From NCBI GenBank assembly GCA_002917075.1, contig NTMA01000105.1, positions 449 to 64,448 of the forward strand: a stretch of 64,000 nucleotides of DNA, written 5' to 3'. Both the position numbers and the translations under genes were made by a program. The DNA is from Hawksworthiomyces lignivorus. Lineage: Eukaryota; Ascomycota; Sordariomycetes; Ophiostomatales; Ophiostomataceae. Below are positions 22,513 to 34,192 of this stretch, piece by piece (the first letter of the stretch is position 1; each line of letters begins with the position of its first letter). The notes under the pieces were generated by a model that ran no database searches, was not told the origin of the DNA, and worked only from the letters and a program-made list of their open reading frames with translations.

Positions 22513-24056
22513 CTTCCATCAAGACCGGCCCTTCAAGACTGGGCATGCACCTGCTCGCCATCCCCGCCGCCATCACCATTATTGTATTTCTAGGCTACAG
22601 CTCGCAATGGCTCTTCCGCTCGGCAACCTATCTGGAACCAGGAGCGCTCACGACCACAGAGTCTGTTATCTTTAACGGGCTGTTGGCCTGCCTGTGGTGG
22701 ACGTACTTTCGGGCGTGCACGGTCGACCCGGGCCGCTATGAGTTCGATACTCCCGAAGATGCCAGCGAGTCAAGAGTCACGGAGCTTCCTTCCCGGCCTG
22801 GCTCCGCATCATCGTCTTCGTCCTCCTCGCACTCGCCTACGGCATCCCGGGTGCGCTGGTGTAAGAAATGCGACGCCCCCAAGCCCGCCCGCTCACACCA
22901 CTGCCGCCACTGCGCCCGCTGCATCCCCAAGATGGACCACCACTGCCCGTGGACGGGCAACTGCGTGTCCATGCAGACCTTTCCGCACTTTTTGCGCTTC
23001 GTCGTCTTCACCAACGCCTCGCTCTGGACCCTGGCCGTCCTCCTCGGCCGCCGCTTCTACTCGCTGTACGCCCAGCGCCACCTGCCCGCCTACCTGGGCC
23101 CGACCCTGCCCCAGCTCGTCCACCTGACCCTGCTGGGCCTCATCGGCGGCGGCACCCTGCTCGCCCTGACCATCATGCTATACACCACCGTGCAGGCCTG
23201 GCTATTCAACACCACCATGATCGAGAGCTGGGAGATTGAGCGCCACGAGGCCGTCGTCGACCGCTACAACACGAGCGCCGCCGACGGCACGTGGTGGGAC
23301 GAGGACGACGAAGACGACGACGGCGACGGCGACTACGACGACGAGAAGCAGATGGAGCGGCGAGCCCGCCGCGCGCAGGCCCGGGGCATGCGCGTCGAGT
23401 TCCCCTACGACCTCGGCTTCTTCGAGAACATGGCCCAGGCCATGGGCACGCGCAACGTGCTGCTGTGGTTCATGCCCTTTGCCGGCGGGCCGACCATTGC
23501 GCGGGGCGGCCCTGGCCCGGGCTGGAACTGGCCCGAGAACGGCTTCAACGACCAGCCGGGCATGTGGCCGCCGCCCGACCCGGACAAGATGCGCCACGCC
23601 GCCGCCACGCGCGGCAGCTGGGTCGCCTTGGGCGGCGGGCCCTCGGCCGTGTCCGCCACGGGGCGCGACGACGGCCGCGGCCTGCCCGACGACGGGCCCT
23701 GGGCCGCGAGCTCCCCCGAAGAAGAAATGGTCGCCTTCCGCGCCCGCCAGGCCGCCGACTTCCGCCGCCGGCGAATCGCCCAGGCTGCCGCGGCCGCCGC
23801 GTCTGACGAAGAAGGCATGGACGGCGAGCCCGGCTGGACCAACGCCGACGGCGACCGGCTGCGCGACTACGGCGTCGACGAGGACGCCGAGATCGACGAC
23901 GAAGACGTGCCGCTTGCTAAGCTCATCGAGCAGCGCGCAGCAGCAGGCACGGCCAGCGTAGCAGCAGCCGGGGCTGTGGCCGGAGCTGGGAGCGCAGCAG
24001 GCCAGACGCCAAAGAAGAAGAACAAGGGCAGGGGCAAGGGCAAAAAGGCCCAGTGA
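22509..24056 (+). CDS. PFA4: DHHC palmitoyltransferase Pfa4
   Basis: Protein S-acyltransferase of the ER; yeast Pfa4 palmitoylates chitin synthase Chs3 and amino-acid permeases. Intronless, 515 residues. Two N-terminal membrane helices (about residues 14-31 and 52-68) precede the DHHC cysteine-rich domain at about 116-165, with CKKCDAPKPARSHHCRHC and the catalytic DHHC at 143-146. Two more helices follow (about 165-185 and 200-227), then the TTxE-like cytosolic region NTTMIESWEIERHE. The C-terminal tail is longer and more low-complexity than in yeast, with acidic runs and a Lys-rich end (PKKKNKGRGKGKKAQ). A Ser run sits before the DHHC domain. The start has an overlapping upstream ORF. Confidence 0.94.
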   Translation: MTSIKTGPSRLGMHLLAIPAAITIIVFLGYSSQWLFRSATYLEPGALTTTESVIFNGLLACLWWTYFRACTVDPGRYEFDTPEDASESRVTELPSRPGSASSSSSSSHSPTASRVRWCKKCDAPKPARSHHCRHCARCIPKMDHHCPWTGNCVSMQTFPHFLRFVVFTNASLWTLAVLLGRRFYSLYAQRHLPAYLGPTLPQLVHLTLLGLIGGGTLLALTIMLYTTVQAWLFNTTMIESWEIERHEAVVDRYNTSAADGTWWDEDDEDDDGDGDYDDEKQMERRARRAQARGMRVEFPYDLGFFENMAQAMGTRNVLLWFMPFAGGPTIARGGPGPGWNWPENGFNDQPGMWPPPDPDKMRHAAATRGSWVALGGGPSAVSATGRDDGRGLPDDGPWAASSPEEEMVAFRARQAADFRRRRIAQAAAAAASDEEGMDGEPGWTNADGDRLRDYGVDEDAEIDDEDVPLAKLIEQRAAAGTASVAAAGAVAGAGSAAGQTPKKKNKGRGKGKKAQ

Positions 24057-24826
24057 AAGGCAGTGTCCGCCCCTCCTTGGCTGGCCGCTACATCAGTACA
24101 AAACAAACTCTTTTCTTAAGCACCAAAAATAATGGTAATCATACACAAGCGGGAGGAACCACGAATGGGACGAATACCAAATACCAATCACAGATCGCTT
24201 TTTTCTAGAGAGGCTAGGACGGGGGAAATGTTTACGGAGGTCGGAAGCATACACTTTTATATTTCTTTTTTTCCTGCAATGGGGGGATACAAAACGGGAT
24301 ACACCTGGAAGGGCTGGCTTTCAAATAGCAAGAGACACAAAGGGAGGCATTGAAGATAGACTGTATAATTGAATTTTAATCCAAGAAAAAACACATCAAA
24401 AACCCTGCGCTCAGCAACAAAAAAAACTAAGAAGATGGACATACATTTCATGTGTCTTTAGCGTCATCTCACACGTCTCCCGTCGTCCCAACTATGTACG
24501 TGAAAAAACCAGAAGACCCCTCTCTATTCGTAGAACCAGAAAACAAGGAAATCAGAGAAATACCGGCATGAGGGCGTGAACAAGGGTGGGAATAGACAGA
24601 GAGGCCACCAAGACGAAGACACCGCAAAAAGACCACACAGCTGTCTACGCAAAGAGTTCTTTAGAAGAAAAAAAGGAAAAGAAGAAGAAAGACAAGAGGA
24701 ATCACCTGGTATCCCAAGGCATCCCCCTCTTGCTCCTTTGTCTCACCTACACACTCCATCGCCACACCTTCTCAACTCTCTAGTCCTCTCCAGCAACGGC
24801 AAACAGGCGATGCCGTCACTCTAGGC
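24057..24826. other. Convergent PFA4 / MYO1 3' spacer
   Basis: These 770 bp lie between two facing stop codons. The sequence is purine-rich on the plus strand (24550-24720) and holds the 3' UTRs. Small frames here show no recognisable domain. Confidence 0.55.
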
Positions 24827-27800
24827 TCACCAGTCGTCGTCCTCCCGCCGCGCCGACATGGCGCTCTGCCGCGCCAGCAGCACGTCCGCGAGGCTCATGC
24901 CGCCGGAAGGCGTGCCACTGCGGCTGCTGTCCGACGCACCGCCGTTGAGGCTCATGCCAGAGTCGCGCGGCTGCACCGTCGACGACGCCGCCGCCGAGGA
25001 ACGGCTGGCGCCACCGGGCCGCCGCGGGGGTGCAGGCGGGGCACGCGCTGTCACGGGCGGCGGAGCCGGTGCCTGCTCCTCCACGTAGGCTGCCGGCACC
25101 CACGCCTGCTGCTCGCCGACCTTGGCCAGCCACCAGCCTGGGAAAGATGTCAGTTTTGCGTTGAAAGAAAAAAAAAGAAATTGGAGAGAAGAGGACAGGA
25201 GGAAGGGAAAAAAAACCTCTTACCGTTGTTCTCTTTCTGCACGATCTCGATGAGCTGCCCAGCGTGGATGGACATCTCGTTCTCCTTCTGGCCCTGGAAG
25301 TCGTAGAGCACCTTAGCCATGATCTTTCCGGGCTTGGCTGCCGGGGCCGGCGGCGGTGGCGGCGGGGCTCGCACGGCCGACGTGTTGGACTTGGTGCGCG
25401 TGTGCGAGGGCAGCGGTCTGGACGTCGCCGCAGCTACGGTGTGGGAGGCGGTGACGGCGGCGGCGGCAGCGGCAGCGGCAGCTGCCGCCGGCTTGGTCGA
25501 CGAAGAGGCGGCGGGCCTGGGAGGCACAGCAGCGCGAGACGTGTTGGCGGCGGGCCGCGGCTGCGGCGTGCGGTTCGTATTGCCGGTTATGCGCGAGGGC
25601 CGGCCGTTGGGGCCGCCGGGCCGGATCAGCTTGCCGCGCGTGATGGGCCGGGGAGGCACGGGCTTGGCGGGCGGCGTGGGCCGCGACGTGGAGTTGGCGG
25701 GCTGGCCCGGCTTGGTGTGGACGGCGCCGCTCTTGTAAAAGTCGGCGCGCACCTGCGAGTCCTTGAGCACCTTGACGACCTGCATCTTGCCGGGCTTCTT
25801 GGCGTACTCGATGGTTTCGCCGATACGAAGGTTGAAGCCGCCGCCCGGCATGACGCGCTGCATCTGCGTGAAGAGCTCCGTCTTGAAGACGCAGTTGAGC
25901 AGCGGGTCGGCCTCCTGCGGGGCACCCACGCCCAGCGAGAACCAGTCATCCTGGGCCGTCGACGCGCCCACAAACTTGATGGCGCCCAGCGGGATGGCGC
26001 GCTCGACCATGATCTGCGGCTGGTGGTTGACCAGCGCCTGCGCGATGATATAGAACTTGCTGTTGGTCACGACCAGGATGCGCGGGCTCGGCTTGCTGGA
26101 GCGGCCGAACTTGGCCTCGAGGATCTCGCCGCGGCACGAGAAGACGGCCTTCTCGTTGGAGCCGATGTTGGTGGCGGAGCGCACGACACTGCCGGGCCCA
26201 TTGCTGGCGTTGATGCCCAGGTAGTCGCCCAGGAAGCGCCGCGAGCCCAGCAGGCTGTAGCGGCGGCGCTCCTTGCGGCCGCCCAGCACGCGGTGGCCCT
26301 TGTCGCGCAGCACCAGGTACTCAGCGCCGACACGCTTCTTGCGCCAGAACCGCTGGATGCGCGTGGCCGACTCGGCGCGGTACGCCAGGTAGGCGCGCCA
26401 CATGCGCTGGATGCGCGTGGCCATGTTGTGCCAGTAGCGGTCGCGCATGTGCTCGAGGGCGAAGAGCGTCTCGGGTGACTTGATAAAGGCCTTGCTGACG
26501 CCCATCTGCCACTCCTCGGCCGGGATGCTGGTGTCCTTGAGGATCTGCTTGACGGCGGCCTCGTACGAACCCTGCCACGTGTACTCGCCCGCGTACGACG
26601 TCGCCGGCGACAGCAGGAAGAAGCGCTCGACAAACTTCTCAAAGGACTGCCGGTAGGCGAAGCCCGCGCGCCGGATGCGCACGTTCTCCTGCAGACCCAA
26701 GTACTTGATCTGGTGCAGCACGTTGGGCACGTTGTACTCGGACGGCGACTTGTTCTCGTTGGGCTTGATCGTGCGGATGTAGGACGGCTGGCAGCGCATC
26801 AGCGTGTCCACCAGGGCGTTGGCGGACGTGCGGATGCGGTCGCCGGCGGTGGGCGGCTGCTTGCGGTTGTCCTGGTCGACCTGGTGGGGGAACAGCTGGT
26901 GGATGAAGTCGTTCTGGCTGACCTGGAACAGGTTGAGCAGGCCCTTGAGCAGCTGGTCCTTGTTCTTGTCGGTGATGCCGTCGACGGTGTAGGACACGTC
27001 GCCGGCGTAGTGCTTGATGATGAAGTTGCCCTGGCGCGGCGTCAGGTTCGCGTTGGACATGCCGTTGATGCTCTGCATGAACGTGCGATCGCAGGCGGCG
27101 GGGTCGGCGTGTGCGGTCTTGGTGGCGTCCTTGAGGGCCGAGAAGATGCCCGGCGGGCGCACCTGCTCGATCAGGTCGCAGACGACCTTGTTGTCAAAGT
27201 ACTTGATGGGCGTCCAGTGGATCTTCTCGCGCGCATACTCCTCCTGCTCCGTCTTGAGCGTCAGCTGGATGAAGATCTGCTGCAGCTTCTCGTTGACGTA
27301 GTTGATGCACAGCTGCTCGAAGCTGTTCTTCTCGAAGATCTCGAAGCCGTAGATGTCGAGAATGCCGATGGAGTTGCTCGTGGCCTGGCGCGCCTTGAGC
27401 GAGCGGTTGATGCGCTCGACGATCCAGTCGAACAAGTTGTTGTAGATGGCCTTGGCCAGGGCGTCGCGCGTGGCCAGGGCCTGGGCGACGTTGGCGGGCG
27501 ACTCGATGACCTCGCCGCTGCGCGGAGTCAGGACGCGGATGGTGATGGCGGAGACCAGGCGCTTCGGCTCGACCTCGAGCAGGTACGCCAGGAAGTCGAC
27601 GACGGACTGGTCGGAGACGGCGGCGTAGCCGCTGTCGTCTTCGTGGAAGACGAGGTTGCCGGTCCAGAGGACGGCAGCGAGCATGCGGAAGATGCTGTCC
27701 TGCTCGGCCTGGGTCAGGCCGATGATCTTCATGGCCTCGAGGGTCTCGCGGAAGTCGGCGACGTCGTCGATGCCGTCGACGTTGAAGCACTTGGAGCGGC

Positions 27801-28780
27801 TAGTGTAGATATAGGTGTCGGGGGTCTGGACGCCAAAGTTCTGCCGGTAGTGGTCGGAGGCGCCCTTGGTGAACTGGTAGAAGATGTGGAAGCTGCGCTC
27901 GTTGGCGATCTGGCCGGTGACGCGGGTCTTCTCCAGCAGGTAGTTGGTGATGTCGGCACCAACGGGCTCGCCGGCGCTGTTGAAGTGGATCTGCAGGTAC
28001 TTGCCGAAACGGGACGAGTTGTTGTTCCGCAGCGTCTTTGCGTTGCCAAACGACTCCAGCAGCGGGTTTGTGGCCAGCACCATGTCCTTGATCTGCTGGA
28101 TGTCGCCGCCTTCGCCGCCGGACACGTTGGCAATGTACTGCATGATCCGCTTCGCGGCCTCTGTCTTGCCGGCGCCGGACTCGCCGGAGATGATAACACA
28201 CTGGTTGTCCTTGTATGCCTTCATGTTGTAGTAGGAGGATTCTGCAATCGCAAACACGTGCGGCGGCACCTCGAGCCGGTTCTTTCCCCGGTAGCTGTCC
28301 AGGACCTGGTCCGTGTAGATGCCCAGGTCCCGGAAGGGGTTGACGGACACCAGCACGTGGCCAATATATGTGTAGATCTCGGCACCCTCGAACCGCTTCT
28401 TCAAGTTCTCGTTGATGGCCTCGTTGGACACCTTGCTCAGCAGCGTCAGATCCGACACGCCGATCTCCTTCTTTTTTGACGTTTCGAATGTGGCCTTCTT
28501 CGGTTTTGCGCCGCCGCCGCCCCCACCGCCGCCGCCGGCCCGCTCGGGCTTCGCTTGCTTGTCTCTTGCTCGCCGTGTTATAGCCTGTCGTTGCAGGGTC
28601 TCTTGTCAGCGCCATCTTCATGTCTCTTCCGCCCCGCATGGCGTAGAAAAGGAGATATATCAAGAGCCAAGCAACAAAACCGACGATATCACGCCCCGAG
28701 AGCAAAGTTTGGCGGGACGAGATTCGAGCGTAGAATGGAGCCTGGTCCTGGTTCTGTCCCAGTATAGCAGTACGTACCAT
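24827..28780 (-). CDS. MYO1: Class I myosin (long-tailed, SH3, acidic tail)
   Basis: Actin motor driving endocytosis and polarised growth and activating Arp2/3. Exons 28778-28780 (ATG only), 25224-28584 and 24827-25137 (minus) give 1224 residues. The second exon opens [16 protein letters not shown] after a CAG acceptor, then nine Gly. Motor: P-loop GESGAGKT (135-142), switch [10 protein letters not shown], switch [15 protein letters not shown]. Two IQ motifs follow ([27 protein letters not shown]), then a TH1 lipid-binding domain, a Pro/Ala-rich TH2 region and an SH3 domain split by the last intron (KENNG|WWLAKV). The last residues, REDDDW, are the acidic Arp2/3-binding end. At the TEDS position, 16 residues before DALAK, the residue is Glu (GEVIES). 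Confidence 0.95.
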
Positions 28781-31700
28781 GGTTAATATGCTCTGCGGCA
28801 ACCCGTTTGCCCAGAGAGAGGGAGGAGAAAGGGAAAAGGATAAGAAAAGAAGAAAAGAAAACGGAGAGACGCCTGCTTGAAACAAACGCTCACTCGCAGC
28901 AGACAACGCAGAGGGCTCGCCTGATCGGATCTACCTCGAAAAAGTTGCTGGTGGTGCAATGGTGATACAAAGGGACAGCTGCCTTTGTGGTCAATCAAAA
29001 TCGTCTCTTTTTTTGCTTGTTCGTACTCGATGTCGATGCAATCTCCGTCTCTGTCGCCGTCGTCGGCCGTGTGCTTATCTGAGGCAGAGGCTTGCGTAGC
29101 CCTTCGGCTTCTATCTGCGACGAAACGTTCTTGGGGATATTCCGCTGCCTTGCACAAACAGGGCATGGCAGGGCAGAACAGGATAGGCAGGCCACACACC
29201 AGCAAGTGTTTCGCGGTGGCCGCTTCGGGCAGCGGCGGTGCGGGGTGCACAGCCACTCGAATTCTTGCATCCTGGGCAAAGTGCCACGCAATCCGCCAGC
29301 AAATTAGCCACCGGCTAGCCACTGCTGGCAGCTGCTAGCAAAAACGGGTCTACGGAGTATTACGAGTCATTGCGAGCACTACAGCGCAGTGGCGACCACT
29401 GTTCCCACTACTCCGTACGCTATAAAGTACGACCAAGCCCCGCTGCCCGGTGAGACCCAGTCATCTCGACACAGCGTCTGCTCCGGAATGTGGTTTACAT
29501 ACGGGGGGCTGCATATGCTAATAGCGGGGGCAATCCTCTCGTCTCTCCTCCGGGAGGGAGGAGACTGTAGCTCCCTGCCAGCCCTTACGGCGCGACCAGC
29601 CACATCTCATTGTTTCTTTTAGTTTTTGTTTTATGCAAGTTTGTAGAAGGTTGTGTTAAAGTATATCGAGAGTACGCACAAGACGGCGAGATGACAGAAG
29701 GAGAGGCTTGTTTACGAAGCTTCTTATCTAGTTGTCGACTAAGTGATCTGATATCCACAGAGAAGTCTTTGCTGCAGCACAGCATACTTAATAGATAAGA
29801 GATTGGATACACAAGAGATGCGAGAAGCCACTTTAAGTCAATAGCGCTACTCAGCTTTGTTCTAGAGCATCCCAGGTATTTAGAATTCACTCGAATCTAC
29901 CTCCTTGTTTGTATACACTTCTCGGCTCCATCTGGCAGAGACAGCACCGTAGACGGAGAGTCTGCTCCGTGACATACTTCGTGGATGGAGCCAATGCCAA
30001 TTCTCATGTGTTGTACTTTGGCCTCGCCAGTCCTGCAAGAGTCTGGCATTCGACAAAATCCAAGGCAAATGCGAGACATGGGAAAGTTTCCCTTTCGCAT
30101 CCCGTAGAGAGATGCAGATTCCAAGGACTGCCTTTCTCGTGCATTTCCTCTCGCAGGGAAGAACAGCCTACGCCTGCGCTCGTGGATGAAGTAGAAAAAG
30201 GCAACTCTGTCGAAGCCGTGCACACTCTGCATTTGTTTCCTCTTCGTTATGAAACATTGCAGAATCGCGAATAGAGAGTACAAAAGTCTCCGAAAGAAGA
30301 TGGCGCAGCCTCGTGCTCTATCTGACTGATGACACCAGATCCGATCTGCATTGCAAACCACATTGTATTCTTACTCTTAAAGAGTTCTGTGCAGTATTCC
30401 ACATGCGTACTGCTATTTTGTGTGAGCTTGTTAAGAGTTCGTCGGTGCCTTTTCCCAAGGCCATTGATGACGCTGTAACAGGCATTGCCATTTCGGCTGA
30501 TGATCATGCAGGATGGCCAACTTTCCGTCCACCTACAGCGCTGGGTCCATTGAAGTTTCAACGAGGTTCCAATGAGATGAGCAGTGCCTCTGCCAAATCC
30601 AGAATGGGGACATGCCCTGCTCGTCCACTATGGGGCCTTTTTTGCCCCTTTCGTTAGATGTTTCAAGCGAGCCGCTTTTCCAGCCAATGCCTGACTTGGC
30701 AGAAGAGGAGCATGTCCAGCCACAACAAGAGATGACAGAACATGCTGACTACAGCAAGTTCGCTTCTTGACAGGGAATCTCAGACTGATTTGGCGCAGCA
30801 TTTTGTGTGCTTTGATCCAGAAGCGAGTCTCAGATGGGATTTTGGAACATAACATGGCATTCTTGAAGAATCCGGTCTGGAATCTGCATGAGGGAATTAG
30901 GTGGTCCACAACACGGAACCGCTGCACTGCTGTGTTTGAAGATGGGAATCTTGAATGTCTACGAGATCTAGTCTACCTTCTGGACCTTTTTTCTTTGGTT
31001 TTGCAGATGCGTTCTCTCTTCTTCGTTTGACACTGTTTAGAATTGTCTATGATGACCGTAGCGTTCGCTTGGGTAGTGCACATCCGTTGGTCATTCCTGT
31101 CCTAGCACAAGTGACAAAGTTGATTGTTGGCTTTCTATATTTCTTCCTTTTTTTCATATTTTATTTCACTTTTTTTCTTAAAGAAAATTAAAGTTAAATT
31201 TCCCCTCCTTCTTCTAGTTAAACCGGACTCCTGTTCTAGCAAGGGGTTTGTCGTTGGGCCTCGTGTCAAAATCGCTTCTACCCGAAATCTTCAGGTGAGG
31301 AAACCGACCTGCCATCGCATATCTAAGCTTATACCGCAATGACCCGTCAATTTGTTTCGCTAAGATGGTTCACCAATAGGTCGCACATGCTTACCATTGC
31401 GATACCACACGGCATGTTAACAATCCCGCAAAACTAAGCTTTTTTTTTTGCCAAGACGGGTTCAGACATAAGAGTGTCCGTACCTGTGAATTTTGAACCC
31501 ACCCCTGAAATGAAAAGGACCAGTCCCGCCTGCAGTGGGCAGTTTGTCCGGTAGCCGTTTGTGCTCCTGTTTTGGATGTTCCCCAACTTATTGTTGGAGG
31601 CGATCTCTAAACATAGCAATCGAATGATGCAAAGGCTAATCGTTCAAAAAGTGGCTTGATATTGTTTTAACATAGGTCAAGGCTGTACTAGCCTGGGTAA

Positions 31701-34192
31701 GGTTCTAACGGGAAAGATGGTCCTTGCCATTGAACACATATTTTACACTCCTAAATCTCGTCACAGACAATATGCAATAAGACAAGGTTCTCGAGAGGGA
31801 TCCGAGACCATCAGATAAGAGATAGCGCGACGACATTCCTGAGCGAAGCCACCAGTAATGGCTGTCTCTCAAAGCATCGTGTGCTCCACGCAAGCCGGTA
31901 TTGGAGCGGGCGTGAATGTGCTCAGGCAAAAAGGCCCTGCCGGCGAGCCGAGATGGCAAGATGGAGATAGTCTACGGAGTAGAAACTGTGACATATGTAC
32001 TAGTACCACACACAGAGACTAGATGACAGGTTTGGGGATCTTGGTGCACCTGTGAGCACTGGAAAACCCTCTGGGTGTGCGAAGAGACAGTTGCTTGCAG
32101 CCTGCAGCGTCATTGGTACAGAGTGCTGGACATTTTGCGGAGGTTAGATTTGTGATTGGCTAGGTGCCACGGTCAGTACAATACCTTTAACTGTAATAAG
32201 ACTAGCCCAATTGACAACTTTAAATCTATACTTCAAATCACACGCCCTACACACCAAAATGACATGTACCGATAGCGTCCCCCAAAATTCCGTACCTGGC
32301 GAATCCTATTCATCCTACGTGTATTTGTACCCGCACCGGTGATACTCCAGAGCTCAACACTGCTTAAGCGCCCGAGATCAATGGTCACACCCTGTGCGTC
32401 TTGGCTTCGTCTCATCACTTCCCTGTACAGCCAATCAGCCGCCCCAGAGCTGGCTATTCTTAGCGGTCCACCCCGTTTTGGCCTGTCGCTAGTGCTGTCG
32501 CAGACATCAAGTCGCAACGTCCCTTTCCTTTTGGTCTTGACAGCGGTGTCTCTCTTCTGCACGTATATCACAACGGTGCCCGCAGAGCGTCTACGACTTC
32601 TCTTTTTTGACCTTTTCCTCTATTCTTTTGTAAATTTGACGACTTTATGTTTTCTATACGCCTTTTTCTTGCTTTTCATAGATTTAACGAGCCTTACTAC
32701 TAATAGTGAATAGTCATTGGAATATACCTTCTTAATTCTTCATCCCTCCCCCCTTGTCTAAGCCGAAACACCAAATTCCCACTCTAGACAGCGTCCAAGC
32801 CGCCCCTCGTCAAAGCGTCTCTGACATTGATCGTCTCAACTATCTCCAGTCTGTTGTCGCAAGGCCCTGCCGTTTTGTCTTTTTTTGGCGCCTCTCCCAC
32901 GGTATTGCTTGCAGACAGAAAGGAGAAAGACTACCTTGAATATTCGCAAGGTGACTTCCAGACCCATAATCTGACACGGGCTCCGTTCGACTGCGAAACT
33001 GCCTCTCACGTCTGATCTACCTAGTCCACATCTTTTGTTGCAGGGGACCTGGCCGAACCATCGTCAACGCCTCGTGTTTTCTCCCTCGCCCTAATTGTCA
33101 ACTTCTTTCTCTGGATTCTTTCGAGCGGTCTCTAGGCTCTAAACCCGCACCGCCTGGCTCTCTTTTCTCTCTCTTGCTCTGGCTCATCCGGCTCAGTGAA
33201 CATCATCTTCCCATACTCTCCATCTTCTTCTCTGCACGCCCCCCTCGCCAATAAGTGGCTCCTTCATCTTTCCACTTTTGCTTCAGTGTCAGTCAACCGG
33301 CTGTCTGAGCTGGCCTTATTTTCTTCTCTCATCTGTCGTGTCTCGTCGGGTCCACAGCTGAAATCGGTTTAATACGCCGTAGGCATTGCCAGAAGCAGGC
33401 TGGGAGTTTCAAGACAGCTGACATCCGAAGAATCCCATTTTCTACTTTGCCATATCTTTCGTGCGAGAATCGTGCCATTGACATCAAAATCCCATCTTCA
33501 ACTTTCCCATGTACACCAGAGCGGAGTGGGTCGACAAAAAGGCTTCATTGTTCGTTTTCTCCGTCTTCCGCCCTGGCCATCTTCCGCCCTGGCCATCTTC
33601 AACTCGCACTCCCTACCCCCTTATTGACCATCCTCGTCTCTCCTCGTCTCCACACCCCTTTTAGACTGAACGGTTCTTCTCTTCTTCTTCCCTGTCCTCT
33701 CTCCTCTTGGCTCTCTCTTTCTCCTTTATGACTAACCCCCCTCCCGCCGCCGTCGCACATCTTCGATCTTCTTCTCTCTCCTCTTCTCTTTCTCACTCGG
33801 CCTGGTAGAAGAATTGCCGTCGTCACACTTGCGAGCCATTTCTTCCTCCGTTCCCTTTTTTGCTTCTTTCCCTTCGCTTTTTTTTTTTCTTGTCTATCCT
33901 GCTGGCTCAGAACATTCTTTTTCCGTAATTCGTTTATTGCCCTATTTGGATCGAGTCGCAATCCTTTTCCGCCGAACGCATCGAGACGTCGAGGATATTG
34001 GAGACGGGAGAACAGGAGGACACGAGTACGATAGGTATCGCGGGTTAGTCCATCGCCGCCGCATTCGATCGTCGCCCTTCCCAGCGTACGACGACCCGAC
34101 TCCGAACTCGACTCTGGTCGGTACTGTCGCAGGTCGACATTCTTAATATTTCACCGTGAAATCAAGGGCCATTGTCGCAGGCTCACCTCACC
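28781..34192. promoter_or_regulatory. Large gene-poor divergent region between MYO1 and NOXA
   Basis: About 5.4 kb with no supported gene. The right end of the MYO1 side (28781-29340) should be the MYO1 promoter and leader. Three exact copies of the 9-bp word TACGGAGTA or its complement occur (29351-29359, 29409-29417, 31973-31981). The middle (29600-32300) is A/T-richer and carries only short frames. From about 32700 to 34190 the plus strand becomes very pyrimidine-rich with many CTT/TCT runs, including a direct duplication of about 16 bp near 33568-33600 (CCGCCCTGGCCATCTT). This looks like a long NOXA promoter and 5' leader. An ATG at 33728 opens a 26-codon upstream frame ending at 33808. 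Confidence 0.5.
33568..33602. repeat. Direct tandem duplication of CCGCCCTGGCCATCTT
   Basis: Two adjacent copies of CCGCCCTGGCCATCTT lie in the pyrimidine-rich stretch upstream of NOXA. The second copy runs straight on from the first. It is probably a simple duplication in promoter or leader DNA. Confidence 0.75.

Noticed and set aside
26713..28479. 588-codon plus-strand open frame opposite MYO1
   Set aside because: Val/Leu/Asp-rich shadow frame created by high GC at third codon positions; no motif, while the minus strand encodes a full myosin motor.
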